A stretch of DNA of 33,823 nucleotides from an uncultured Porphyromonadaceae bacterium (GTDB taxonomy: Bacteria; Bacteroidota; Bacteroidia; Bacteroidales; Muribaculaceae), in NCBI GenBank assembly GCA_900548875.1, contig URMA01000028.1, positions 1 to 33,823 of the forward strand, written 5' to 3'. Position 1 is the stretch's first letter, and each line of letters starts with the position of its first letter. The notes under the pieces were generated by a model. The model searched no databases and was not told where the DNA came from. It saw only the letters and a program-made list of their open reading frames with translations. The position numbers and the translations under genes are program-made. This document shows positions 24,495-33,381 of the stretch, in pieces.

Positions 24495-26570
24495 TCACTT
24501 TTTATCTTCATCAGGCACCGGAGGCGGAACCGGCAATGATTTTTTATCGTCGGAAGCTGCAGCCTCGTCATCGCCTTTCGGCTCAGCAGGTTGTTCCGAC
24601 GTACTGGGCAACTGTTTCACCTTCTCGGCTTCACGTTCGCGTTCAGCCTCTTCATTCTTACGGATGATCTCTTCCGTACGCGATGCCCACTTGCGCTTTC
24701 CGAAAATTCTTTCAACATCTTCGGTGTAAATTACCTCACGATCCAGCAAAATTGCCGTCAGCTCCTTGTGGCCGCTTGCATATTCTGTCAAAATTGATTT
24801 GGCACGTTCATACTGTTCGCTGATAATCCGCGACACTTCCTCATCAATTATCTTGGCCCGCTCGTCACTGTAAGGCTTCGAGAAGCCATAGTCCTGACCG
24901 GTAGAATCGTAATAACAGATATTAGGCAGCTTCTTGCTCATTCCGTAGTAGACAACCAGCGCATAAGCCTGCTTCGTCACACGTTCCAAATCGTTGGCAG
25001 CTCCTGTCGAAATATGTCCAAGGAACAGCTCTTCAGCCGCACGGCCGCCCAATGTAGAACAAATCTGGTCGAGAATAGCCTGTTCGGTCGTTATCTGTCG
25101 TTCTTCCGGCAAATACCAGGCAGCGCCCAAAGCCTTGCCACGCGGCACGATAGTAACCTTAATCAACGGGTTGGCATACTGAAGATGCCAGCTGATAGTG
25201 GCGTGTCCGGCTTCATGGATAGCAATGGATTCACGCTCTTCTTCCGTTGTAATTTTCGAACGCTTTTCCAAACCTCCGACAATACGGTCGACAGCATCCA
25301 TAAAGTCCTGCTTGTCAACAGCCGACTTGTTGCGACGGGCAGCAATAAGAGCCGCTTCGTTGCAGACGTTGGCAATATCGGCACCGGAGAAACCCGGTGT
25401 CTGGCGCGAAAGCAAATCGACATCCACGCTGCTGTCAATCTTCACATTTCTCAAGTGTACCTGGAATATTTCCTTACGGTCGTTCAAATCGGGAAGGTCA
25501 ACATAAATCTGACGGTCAAAACGTCCGGCACGCAACAACGCTTTATCCAGAATATCGGCGCGGTTGGTAGCGGCAAGCACAATGATACCGCTGTTTGTTC
25601 CAAAACCGTCCATTTCAGTAAGCAGCTGGTTCAGCGTATTTTCGCGCTCATCATTGGAACCCATGTTCGGATTACGCCCACGTGCACGGCCGACTGCATC
25701 AATTTCATCGATAAAGATGATACACGGCGCTTTTTCCTTTGCCTTCTTGAACAAGTCGCGCACACGTGAAGCACCTACACCGACAAACATTTCCACAAAA
25801 TCGGAACCCGACAAAGAAAAGAACGGCACATTGGCTTCGCCGGCAACAGCCTTGGCCAGCAACGTCTTACCCGTTCCCGGAGGACCTACGAGCAATGCTC
25901 CCTTAGGAATCTTACCGCCCAAATCCGTATAGCGTTTCGGATTTTTGAGAAATTCAACGATTTCTTCAATCTCCGTCTTGGCTTCATGCAATCCGGCCAC
26001 ATCACGGAACGTAACATTTGTCCCGTTTTCCTTGTCAAAGAGCTGGGCTTTGGACTTGCCGACATTGAACACTCCGCCGCCACCGCCGTCGCTGCGTCCC
26101 ATCCGCTTCATTATCAAGAACCAGAAAAGAATCAACAGCACAATCGGACCGAACGACCACAGCAGGCCGCTGTAGTTGCTGGCCTCCTGGAATTCAACCT
26201 CACCGTTGAAATAGCCCTGCGACTGCCATTGTTCTATTTTCGTCGACATCTTGTCGGCAGAAGGGCCCTTCACCAACAGTTTGGCATTCTTCAAAGCCTT
26301 ACCATCGAGCGTTTGTCCCTTAAACACCGCCTTCGCAAGAGAATCGGTCATAAAAGCCTCGGCCGTATTGTCGGAATAGATGACAATTTTATTGATGCCC
26401 TTTGATGCCACATATTTCTCAAACTCCGTCCAATTCACATCCTTTTCCAAAGACGGGCCGTTGTTGAACTGAAATATGCCAAACAACACGAGCATGATAA
26501 TTGCATACATCCAGAAAATGTTAAAACCAAATCTTCGGGGTGACTTCTTTTTATTGTCTGAATTATTCAT
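24495..26570 (-). CDS. ftsH: ATP-dependent zinc metalloprotease FtsH
   Basis: Membrane-anchored AAA+ protease that degrades misfolded membrane proteins and short-lived regulators. 691 residues. First membrane segment at about 17-35, a periplasmic domain, a second segment at about 133-153, then the AAA+ domain with Walker A GPPGTGKT (Lys235), Walker B CIIFIDEIDAVG, the second region of homology (TNRADILDKALLRAGRFDRQ), and the zinc protease motif HEAGH (452-456). The C-terminus is a charged, proline-rich tail (EQPAEPKGDDEAAASDDKKS), common in Bacteroidota FtsH. It follows rsfS by 18 bases and is ended by the bidirectional terminator. Confidence 0.97.
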   Translation of the reverse strand: MNNSDNKKKSPRRFGFNIFWMYAIIMLVLFGIFQFNNGPSLEKDVNWTEFEKYVASKGINKIVIYSDNTAEAFMTDSLAKAVFKGQTLDGKALKNAKLLVKGPSADKMSTKIEQWQSQGYFNGEVEFQEASNYSGLLWSFGPIVLLILFWFLIMKRMGRSDGGGGGVFNVGKSKAQLFDKENGTNVTFRDVAGLHEAKTEIEEIVEFLKNPKRYTDLGGKIPKGALLVGPPGTGKTLLAKAVAGEANVPFFSLSGSDFVEMFVGVGASRVRDLFKKAKEKAPCIIFIDEIDAVGRARGRNPNMGSNDERENTLNQLLTEMDGFGTNSGIIVLAATNRADILDKALLRAGRFDRQIYVDLPDLNDRKEIFQVHLRNVKIDSSVDVDLLSRQTPGFSGADIANVCNEAALIAARRNKSAVDKQDFMDAVDRIVGGLEKRSKITTEEERESIAIHEAGHATISWHLQYANPLIKVTIVPRGKALGAAWYLPEERQITTEQAILDQICSTLGGRAAEELFLGHISTGAANDLERVTKQAYALVVYYGMSKKLPNICYYDSTGQDYGFSKPYSDERAKIIDEEVSRIISEQYERAKSILTEYASGHKELTAILLDREVIYTEDVERIFGKRKWASRTEEIIRKNEEAEREREAEKVKQLPSTSEQPAEPKGDDEAAASDDKKSLPVPPPVPDEDKK

Positions 26571-26588
26571 AGTTTCAGCGTTTTTGCA

Positions 26589-26945
26589 TTAGTCCAAATC
26601 AGGGATTTCCACAATACGGGCGTCGTTCCAAAGCTGCTCCAGATTGTAGTATTCTCTGAATTCGGGTAAAAATACATGAACATATATTGTTCCATAATCG
26701 ATTACTATCCATTGGGAATTGCGGTAGCCATCGTAATTGAACGGCTTGACTCCCAATTTTTCCTGAACATATTCTCTAACAGAGTCGGCAATCGAAGCGA
26801 CCTGCATCGTCGATGTTCCCTGACAAATGACGAAATGTTCTGTTGAGACATGCTCCAGATTCGTCAAATCAACATGAGTGATTTTCTTTCCTTTTCTCTC
26901 CTGAATGCCTTCTATAATAGCGTCAATCAGTTGTTCGTTATCCAT
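26589..26945 (-). CDS. rsfS: Ribosomal silencing factor RsfS
   Basis: Small protein (118 residues) that binds ribosomal protein uL14 and blocks subunit joining when nutrients are short. The family core is visible: the middle VICQGTSTMQVASIADSVREY and the C-terminal WIVIDYGTIYVHVF followed by FREYYNLEQLW. The pairing rsfS-ftsH is a common Bacteroidota arrangement, and the 18-base gap suggests one transcript. Confidence 0.93.
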   Translation of the reverse strand: MDNEQLIDAIIEGIQERKGKKITHVDLTNLEHVSTEHFVICQGTSTMQVASIADSVREYVQEKLGVKPFNYDGYRNSQWIVIDYGTIYVHVFLPEFREYYNLEQLWNDARIVEIPDLD

Positions 26946-27200
26946 TTACTGTTTTAATATTGATTATAATTTCATTATTGGCTAAAATGTCATGCCAATC
27001 CGGCCCTCTGCATCCTGACAACCTGCGATTCGGCACTTCCACGCAATAAAAGGCGAGCTGAAAAACAAAAGCGTGCCTGATTTTGCGTATTCTGCACAAA
27101 GGTAGTAAAAATATCAGAATTGCAGGCCAGACTGAAAGTCTAACTATTGCAGAAAACAATGGAATCCAAGAAATTGTTCAGCAAACAGCACCGTAAGAAA
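26946..27200 (-). promoter_or_regulatory. Upstream region of rsfS-ftsH with a -7 box
   Basis: No gene is supported in this gap. The minus strand has TACCTTTG (27104-27097), matching TAnnTTTG, about 150 bases before the rsfS ATG. No TTTG is found at -33. The long leader has no structure I could name. Confidence 0.35.
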
Positions 27201-27240
27201 AGGAAAGGGAGTTGAAATGCACGCAGCATCACAACTCCCT
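27200..27240 (-). terminator. Terminator of fabI
   Basis: AGGGAGTTG (minus strand 27240-27232) pairs with CAACTCCCT (27214-27206), then TTTCCTTTTCTT. It starts 25 bases after the fabI stop. Confidence 0.75.
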
Positions 27241-27264
27241 TGCAAACTTTTATGAAATTGTCCA

Positions 27265-28122
27265 CTATCCGTATTGGATTGTTCCGTCGGGATTGCGGTA
27301 CAAATCAAAACTCTTTTCGTATTGGTCCATAGCACGCAAACTCATGCCCATGCTTGAGAAACCGCCATCATGATAGAGGTTCTGCATAGTCACCTTGCGA
27401 GTCAAATCGCTGAACATCACGATGCAATAGTCGGCACATTCGTCGGCATCAGCATTGCCAAGCGGAGACATGCGGTTGGCAAAGTCCATCAACGACTCCA
27501 TACCCTTCACACCGCTTCCGGCAGTAGTCATTGTCGGAGACTGAGAAATCGTATTGATACGTACGCCCTTTTCACGGCCATAAATATATCCGAAGCTACG
27601 AGCAATCGATTCAAGCAGAGCCTTGGCATCAGCCATATCATTGTAGCCGAACAACGTACGCTGTGCAGCGACATACGACAGCGCCAAGATACTTCCGTGA
27701 TCATTGATGGCATCCAATTTTTTTGCCGTCTGAATCATTTTGTGGAATGAGATGGCAGAAATATCAAGTGTTTTGTTCAACAAGTCATAATCAAGATCAT
27801 CATAGAGGCGTTTTTTGCGCACATTCGGCGACATGCCGATTGAGTGAAGCACGAAGTCAATTTTTCCACCGAGGATTTCCATCGACTTTGTGAACACCAT
27901 TTTCAAATCTTCGCAATTTGTTGCATCGGCCGGAAGGATTTCAGCATTCAACTTCTCACCAAGCTGAGAAATTTCTCCCATACGGACAGCAACCGGAGTG
28001 TTGGACAACGTAATGGTCGCACCTTCTTCAACAGCTCTTTCTGCCACTTTCCAGGCAATACTGTTGGAATTCAGAGCGCCAAAAATCACTCCGCGTTTAC
28101 CTTTAAGCAAGTTAAAACTCAT
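27265..28122 (-). CDS. fabI: Enoyl-ACP reductase FabI
   Basis: Last step of each fatty-acid elongation cycle: NAD(P)H-dependent reduction of enoyl-ACP in the cytoplasm. 285 residues, of the short-chain dehydrogenase fold. The N-terminal cofactor motif is KRGVIFGALNSNSIAW, as in FabI rather than general SDRs. The catalytic Tyr-x6-Lys pair is YNDMADAK, and VLHSIGMSP and RINTISQSPTMTTAGSG are typical neighbours of the active site and substrate loop. The C-terminus is longer than in E. coli FabI (ending AMDQYEKSFDLYRNPDGTIQ), as in other Bacteroidota. Transcribed alone, with promoter and terminator of its own. Confidence 0.95.
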   Translation of the reverse strand: MSFNLLKGKRGVIFGALNSNSIAWKVAERAVEEGATITLSNTPVAVRMGEISQLGEKLNAEILPADATNCEDLKMVFTKSMEILGGKIDFVLHSIGMSPNVRKKRLYDDLDYDLLNKTLDISAISFHKMIQTAKKLDAINDHGSILALSYVAAQRTLFGYNDMADAKALLESIARSFGYIYGREKGVRINTISQSPTMTTAGSGVKGMESLMDFANRMSPLGNADADECADYCIVMFSDLTRKVTMQNLYHDGGFSSMGMSLRAMDQYEKSFDLYRNPDGTIQYG

Positions 28123-28221
28123 AAATTTAATTCTTGTTTAATAAAAAAACGTGTTAAATGAATTCCAGCAGCAATCAGGCGAAATGCACGGATGTATCAC
28201 TGCCGCAATTCTATCCGGCCA

Positions 28222-28229
28222 CAAAGATA
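28222..28229 (-). promoter_or_regulatory. -7 box of fabI
   Basis: The minus strand reads TATCTTTG, a perfect TAnnTTTG, about 100 bases before the fabI ATG. The nearest TTTG upstream is 30 bases away, too far for a normal -33, so the upstream element is weak. Confidence 0.5.
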
Positions 28230-28257
28230 GTGTTTTTTTTATCATCATTAATACTTT

Positions 28258-28298
28258 TTCAAAATAAAATGGGTCACACCTCTAAAGGCATGACCCAT
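28258..28298 (-). terminator. Terminator of the ECF sigma gene
   Basis: ATGGGTCA (minus strand 28298-28291) pairs with TGACCCAT (28276-28269), extended inward by GCC/GGT-like pairs, then TTTATTTTG. Confidence 0.75.
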
Positions 28299-28326
28299 CT
28301 CTAAGCATTTTCAAGCGATTCCTTAT

Positions 28327-28836
28327 CTATCTGTAATCTTTCAGTTGCGACTGCAATTTCTGCTTGGCAAAGAAAATCCGGCTCTTCACCGTACCCAACG
28401 GCAAATCCATATGTTCGGCAATTTCCTGATATTTATATCCGGAAAAGTGCATCATGAACGGAATGCGGTAATCGTCAGGCAATTCGGCTACCACCCTCGA
28501 CACCTCCGTCAATGCGTAGGAATTGTCGGGAGTCTCCGGACTCTCCACCTGAGGAAGATTCAACTGATACAAGTCGTCACTTTTATCTACGATAGTCTGT
28601 GTCCGCACGATTCTGCGATAATTGTTGATAAACAGATTACGCATAATCGTGAACACCCAACTCTTGAAATTCGAATCATCTACATATTTCTTTTCATTAG
28701 CCAACGCCTTACAGGTTGTATCTTGCAATAAATCGTGAGCGTCATCATAATCTGAAGTCAATTTGTAGGCAAACGAAAGAAGATTGTCCTGCAATCCAAG
28801 CAATCTCTTTTGGAAATCTGATAAGCCCATAGTCAT
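28327..28836 (-). CDS. ECF-type RNA polymerase sigma factor
   Basis: Group 4 sigma factor of about 169 residues. Region 2 is LLSFAYKLTSDYDDAHDLLQ with FKSWVFTIMRNLFINNYRR (DNA melting and -10 binding). Region 4 is LPDDYRIPFMMHFSGYKYQE, then EIAEHMDLPLGTVKSRIFFA (helix-turn-helix for -35). The start at 28836 (MTMGLSDFQ) is chosen because a good promoter has its -7 box at 28857-28864, giving a very short leader; ATG 28854 lies at about the start of transcription, and the longest frame begins with TTG at 28887. No anti-sigma factor gene is next to it, so it is not a FecI/FecR-type pair. It resembles the widely conserved stand-alone ECF factor of Bacteroidales. Target genes are not known from this window. 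Confidence 0.9.
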   Translation of the reverse strand: MTMGLSDFQKRLLGLQDNLLSFAYKLTSDYDDAHDLLQDTTCKALANEKKYVDDSNFKSWVFTIMRNLFINNYRRIVRTQTIVDKSDDLYQLNLPQVESPETPDNSYALTEVSRVVAELPDDYRIPFMMHFSGYKYQEIAEHMDLPLGTVKSRIFFAKQKLQSQLKDYR

Positions 28837-28856
28837 AAATTTTAATTGATTCATAA

Positions 28857-28888
28857 CAAACTTACAATTTAATTTCCTGCTTTCCAAG
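28857..28888 (-). promoter_or_regulatory. Promoter of the ECF sigma gene
   Basis: The minus strand has CTTG (28888-28885), a 20-base spacer and TAAGTTTG (28864-28857): three of four at -33 and a full TAnnTTTG -7 box. Confidence 0.5.
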
Positions 28889-28966
28889 AAATAATGCCTT
28901 AATTATTGCAATTTCACGATTATTAATGAAAAAATATGTTTTGGACGATAATCATCAATAATTTCT

Positions 28967-31258
28967 CTAATTTTTAGCAGCTTCCAAAGCCGGAGACACA
29001 CTGTTTTCCTCGTTTTCGGAAGTTGAGTGCGATTCGCCTGTTTCAATCTTGGAGAGGAAATACCCCTGCGACTTAATCAGGTTACGCGACTGCAGCACCA
29101 TCGTCTTCGTTTCGGTCAAGATATTCAGGTAAAGGATACTTGCCTTGGTGCTTGACTGCTCTTCCTTCAGACGGCGAATCTGGTGCTTGATAGCTTCGGC
29201 TATGACACCGAACAAATTGTCGCGCATCAGCAGCACATCATTCAAATCGGAGAAATCCTTCTCACGCAACATGGAATTGATTTTGTTGAAGATATTGTCC
29301 ACCCCGTCATTCACGAGCTTCAAGTCGTAGATCTGATCCTTCGTAAAGCCCTTATGATGGTTGTCGATATGTTCGAAAGCCGGACGAGTGCAATGCAGCA
29401 ATGCCTTGGTTACTTCCGTCAAATAATCAACCACCTGAATGTAGTAATGACCGGTTTCGATATTCATGTCTTCAAGTTTCTTCAGCGTCTTGTATACATG
29501 ATACTTGCGTTCATTTGCCTGGCGGTAAAGCTGTTCAGATTCCGTCTTCGTTTCCTTCAGCAAACGGCGGTTTTCCGTAAACAAGGCGACAAGCATGTGA
29601 TTGTAAATGCTTGAAATCTGCTCCATCGTACTGCATACTTCCTGTGTGCAGGAATAAAGTACATCCGTATCTTGCTGAACTTCCTTGACATCATCAGCCG
29701 CATTCTTGTCTTCTTTGTCTTTCTTTTTGAAAATCAAGTTGTGGCAAAGGATATAACCGCAAAGAAGCACCATCAAAGCCAGGGCAATCCAACCGCCCCA
29801 CACAAGGAACAACACCATTACGAAGGAAATTGTGACACCTGCCAATGCCGTGATAAACCAACCCATGATTACCACCATGACACCGGTTATACGGTAAACG
29901 GCACTGTCGCGTCCCCATGCGCGGTCGGCCAAAGAAGAACCCATTGAAACCATAAAGATTACATAGGTTGTTGACAACGGAAGTTTCAACGACGTACCCA
30001 AGCAAATCAAACTGGAAGCGGCAGTCAGGTTTACTACCGCACGGATAAAGTCGTATGCCACATTCGACCGGTCGACCGACGTATCAGGCACAAAACGTGA
30101 ATTCAGTTTGTCCAGAACCTTTTTCGGCACGACCTTCTTGAACACATCATTCAAAGTGATGGCAAGACTTACCAATGCCCTTGAAATTTTTGTAGAACCG
30201 AAACGCTCTTCTTCGTCGTTCTGCGACGAAAGATTTAACTGTGTTTCGGCTACCTTCATGGCATCTTTCGACAAGAACAATGTAATAATCATAATGACGC
30301 CGCTCGCAATCAGGTAATACACGTTCACATGTGCCGGCTCTGTCAGTTTCGACATCAGCATGTTCATATCGCCGTTTTCCAAAGCAATGAAATAGCTGTC
30401 GATACCGGCCATCGGCACACCGATAAAGTTCACCAAGTCGTTACCGGCAAATGCCAGAGCCAATGCGAATGTGCCGGAAAGGATAGTAAACTTCATGATG
30501 TTCCAACCGATACGCTGCATCACCCATAGCAGGAAAGAAGCAACTACCCAGATGACGAACAGCGACACGACGATATTGTCATTAATCAAGTGATCCAGTT
30601 CCGGAGTAATCAGGCCGGAACTCTTCATGCCTTTGAAAATCGCAAAGTAGACAATGCCTACAATGGAAATACCACACCAGATGGCACCATAGCGCTTCAA
30701 CGATTTAGCATAGCGGAATGAGAAAATCACACGGGAAATGTACATCAAAATGGCACCGACAGTAAAGGAAATAACCACTGACGACAAAATACCCGAAATG
30801 ATAACCATTGCCTTACCCGCATTGATAAACTGTCCCAAATCAGCAAACGACAGGGAAGGATCATTATAAATCTTGTAAATAGCGACAGCAAGCGAAGAAC
30901 CCAAAAGTTCAAAAACCAATGACACGGTAGTTGATGTCGGCAATCCAAGAGAATTGAATGTCTGCAACAGGATGACATCCGACAGCATAATGCCCACGAA
31001 CAGAATCATGATATCGGAGAATGTAAACATTCCCGGGTGGAACACGCCGTTACGCGCAATTTCCATCATACCGTTGGACGTAATGACACCCAACAAAATA
31101 CCAAATGAAGCAACCGTGAGAATTACCCATTTTTTTGCAACTTTTGAACCCAAAGCCGAGTTCAGGAAGTTGATGGCATCGTTCGAGACACCTACAATCA
31201 AATCCAGAACCGCCAATATGGCGAGGATGATGACAATAACTGTGAAAATAGGACTCAT
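28967..31258 (-). CDS. PiT-family inorganic phosphate transporter with PhoU-like tail
   Basis: Inner-membrane low-affinity phosphate transporter, 763 residues, much longer than E. coli PitA. The PiT signature repeats twice: GVSNDAINFLNSALGSK (23-39, Asn26-Asp27) and AGNDLVNFIGVPMAG (Asn273-Asp274), each in one half of the transporter. About ten membrane segments extend to about residue 515. The remaining C-terminus is a soluble helical domain with long alpha stretches (for example ICSTM-, EQLYRQANERKYHVYKTLKK and HQIRRLKEEQSSTKASILYL). It looks like the PhoU/DUF47 fold and may regulate transport. It follows the sensor kinase by 14 bases, and that kinase overlaps its response regulator, so transport and sensing are probably one operon with the upstream porin. 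Confidence 0.9.
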   Translation of the reverse strand: MSPIFTVIVIILAILAVLDLIVGVSNDAINFLNSALGSKVAKKWVILTVASFGILLGVITSNGMMEIARNGVFHPGMFTFSDIMILFVGIMLSDVILLQTFNSLGLPTSTTVSLVFELLGSSLAVAIYKIYNDPSLSFADLGQFINAGKAMVIISGILSSVVISFTVGAILMYISRVIFSFRYAKSLKRYGAIWCGISIVGIVYFAIFKGMKSSGLITPELDHLINDNIVVSLFVIWVVASFLLWVMQRIGWNIMKFTILSGTFALALAFAGNDLVNFIGVPMAGIDSYFIALENGDMNMLMSKLTEPAHVNVYYLIASGVIMIITLFLSKDAMKVAETQLNLSSQNDEEERFGSTKISRALVSLAITLNDVFKKVVPKKVLDKLNSRFVPDTSVDRSNVAYDFIRAVVNLTAASSLICLGTSLKLPLSTTYVIFMVSMGSSLADRAWGRDSAVYRITGVMVVIMGWFITALAGVTISFVMVLFLVWGGWIALALMVLLCGYILCHNLIFKKKDKEDKNAADDVKEVQQDTDVLYSCTQEVCSTMEQISSIYNHMLVALFTENRRLLKETKTESEQLYRQANERKYHVYKTLKKLEDMNIETGHYYIQVVDYLTEVTKALLHCTRPAFEHIDNHHKGFTKDQIYDLKLVNDGVDNIFNKINSMLREKDFSDLNDVLLMRDNLFGVIAEAIKHQIRRLKEEQSSTKASILYLNILTETKTMVLQSRNLIKSQGYFLSKIETGESHSTSENEENSVSPALEAAKN

Positions 31259-31272
31259 AATATTTGTTTTTA

Positions 31273-32712
31273 TTATTTATGCAATGAAAAGATGAACTCC
31301 AGCCCTGCAAATTTTCTGTTTTGCGCTGAAATTTCTCCGTTGTGGAACAATACGGAATTTCGGACAATTGACAAGCCCAAGCCTGTTCCGCCCTGTTTCC
31401 GCGAACGTCCGCTGTCTATGCGGTAGAAACGCTCGAATATCTTTGACAGGTGTTCTTCGGCGACACCCGTTCCGTTATCATAAAAATCGAACCAGTAGAA
31501 ATCGTCCGTTTCCTTTATCAACGAAATGAAAATATCGCGGCCTCCCGAATATTGGATGGCGTTGTTGACAAGATTCCTGAAAATGGCATCCACCAGCTGC
31601 TTGTTACCCTTTATGATCACATTGTCGGGGACATTGACATTGATACGCATTTTTTCCTCAACGCTGTAACTGTCCACTTCTTCACAAATCTTCTTGATGA
31701 CATCGGCAACATTCACCTCTGCCACATCGAGAGTACTCTTGGCATCAGTGATACGGGTAATCAACGCAACATCCTGCAACAGATCGTTCAGACGCATGGT
31801 GTTGTTGTAGCCCGATTCCATCAACCGCCGTGTTGTCTCGGCATCAAGATTATTATTGAGAAGAGTTTCAAAGCAACCTCTGATAGCCTGAACCGGAGTT
31901 TTCAGTTCATGATTGATATTGCTCGTGAGCTGATGTTTGATACGGATTTTTTCCTTTTCTTCAAAGAGTGTCTCCTGCAGGCTCTTGTCGCGTTCAATGG
32001 CCGTCTGCTTCAAGTCCTTATACATATTGATAATAACCGAAGAAACTTCACCGAGCTCGTCATCGGAGAAACTCGACGTATCATAATCCAAAATGTTTCC
32101 GTTCTTGGCGGCATTGGCGAAATCGCGAAGATTCGTCACAGCCAGGCTGATTCGACGAATTGCAAAGAACAGAATAATGTTGATAATCAAAGTCACACAC
32201 AAGACAACCCACACAAAGCCCAAATCGCCTCGCAAAACTTCCGTCAGTGTCATGCCATAAGGAACAGCCGTACGAACCACGATTTTATCACCGGCCGTGG
32301 CAGAATAGAAATACTCCTGATTGTCGGCTTCCGACTGACGGCGGATAGTAAACCCATGCCCGGTCTTCATCGCCTGGACAATCTCGTGACGCTTACTGTG
32401 ATTGGACAGTTTTTCTTCCGGGCTGGTCGACGTGTCGTACAGCACCACGCCCTTGTGGTCAAGAATTGTAATACGAACGGAGTCGGCGGCAAGCGAATGT
32501 GTCAATGCCGAATCCAACTTCAGCCCGTTCTCCGCATAAGATTCCAGGAGCAATTGGTTATACACCTGGAGACGCGTGTCCAGTTTCTCAACCTGATATT
32601 CGCGTTCCCGTGAATATTGTATTGTGACAAACACAAAAAACAAAATCCACAAAAACACGTTCACGATTAAGAACATCCGCGTCTGATAGCTAAATGTCTT
32701 CTTTAAAGCCAT
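31273..32712 (-). CDS. Membrane sensor histidine kinase
   Basis: Sensor of a classic two-component pair, 479 residues. First membrane segment about 13-34, a periplasmic domain of about 125 residues, second membrane segment about 165-187, then a HAMP-like linker. HisKA with NINHELKTP (phospho-acceptor His265), and an ATPase domain with NLVNNAIQYSG (N box), DNGTGV (G1) and GGTGLGLSIV (G2). The ligand is not readable. Its first 23 bases overlap the end of the response regulator gene, a sign of translational coupling. The position between a porin/regulator and a phosphate transporter hints at phosphate, but this is inference. Confidence 0.93.
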   Translation of the reverse strand: MALKKTFSYQTRMFLIVNVFLWILFFVFVTIQYSREREYQVEKLDTRLQVYNQLLLESYAENGLKLDSALTHSLAADSVRITILDHKGVVLYDTSTSPEEKLSNHSKRHEIVQAMKTGHGFTIRRQSEADNQEYFYSATAGDKIVVRTAVPYGMTLTEVLRGDLGFVWVVLCVTLIINIILFFAIRRISLAVTNLRDFANAAKNGNILDYDTSSFSDDELGEVSSVIINMYKDLKQTAIERDKSLQETLFEEKEKIRIKHQLTSNINHELKTPVQAIRGCFETLLNNNLDAETTRRLMESGYNNTMRLNDLLQDVALITRITDAKSTLDVAEVNVADVIKKICEEVDSYSVEEKMRINVNVPDNVIIKGNKQLVDAIFRNLVNNAIQYSGGRDIFISLIKETDDFYWFDFYDNGTGVAEEHLSKIFERFYRIDSGRSRKQGGTGLGLSIVRNSVLFHNGEISAQNRKFAGLEFIFSLHK

Positions 32713-33376
32713 AACCGTATCCTTGTTTAGTTGTTATTTTCGATTCGTATTCTCCTAATTTTTTTCTCAAACGATTGATATTGACGTCAATCGTGCGGTC
32801 GACAACATAAATGTTCTTATCCCAAATGCGGTCCAGTATTTCTTCACGGGAAAAAACTTTTCCGCGGTTAGTCAGGAACAAATATAGCAAATCATATTCT
32901 TTTTTCGTCAAGGCCACTTCTTTACCGTTGATTGTGCACGTACGGGAATCGTGACGCAAAACAAGTCCCTTGTACTGCACAATGGAAGCAGGAACCACAT
33001 GGCAGCGCTTCAGCAAACTCTGTACACGCAGTACGAACTCGCGCATTGAGAACGGCTTTTTGATATAGTCGTCGGCGCCACGAGTGAATCCGTCGACAAG
33101 CGAAGCCTCCTCCTCTATGGCCGTACAGACGATAATCGGTTTGTCGGCAATTTCCGGGGTGTTGCGTACACGGGTCACCAGTTCCAGTCCGCTCATATCC
33201 CCCATCATAATGTCAAATACAAGTAACGAATACTGCTCAAGCGGCATTTTCAGCGCACTTTCTGCGGAATGAGCCATATCCACGGAGTATCCGGCAAGTT
33301 CCAGATTAATCTTCATCAACTCGCAAATTGACAGTTCGTCGTCAACAACAAGTATTTTTATTGCGGATGTATCCAT
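32690..33376 (-). CDS. OmpR/PhoB-family response regulator
   Basis: DNA-binding regulator of 228 residues. Receiver domain 1-120 with the acidic pair Asp17-Asp18 (VVDDE), phosphorylation site Asp55 (LVFDIMMGDMSG) and Lys107 (DDYIKKPF). The winged-helix domain follows (about 130-228) with LTKKEYDLLYLFLTNRGKVF, then DRTIDVNINRLRKKL and the wing KQGYGYGF. Partner of the overlapping kinase. It is five bases downstream of the porin gene. Several PhoB-like regulators share this layout; the phosphate link rests only on the PiT and porin neighbours. Confidence 0.94.
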   Translation of the reverse strand: MDTSAIKILVVDDELSICELMKINLELAGYSVDMAHSAESALKMPLEQYSLLVFDIMMGDMSGLELVTRVRNTPEIADKPIIVCTAIEEEASLVDGFTRGADDYIKKPFSMREFVLRVQSLLKRCHVVPASIVQYKGLVLRHDSRTCTINGKEVALTKKEYDLLYLFLTNRGKVFSREEILDRIWDKNIYVVDRTIDVNINRLRKKLGEYESKITTKQGYGYGFKEDI

Positions 33377-33381
33377 ATCAC

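Noticed and set aside
26938..27335. Two short minus-strand frames in the gap between rsfS and fabI
   Set aside because: One covers the rsfS upstream region with its -7 box, the other runs into the fabI terminator and 3' end; neither has a credible product.
31450..32613. Open frame of 387 codons on the plus strand
   Set aside because: Antisense shadow of the sensor kinase, whose H, N and G boxes are intact.
31273..33376. RprX/RprY assignment for the two-component pair
   Set aside because: The N-terminal sequence of the regulator does not match what I recall of RprY, so no symbol is given.
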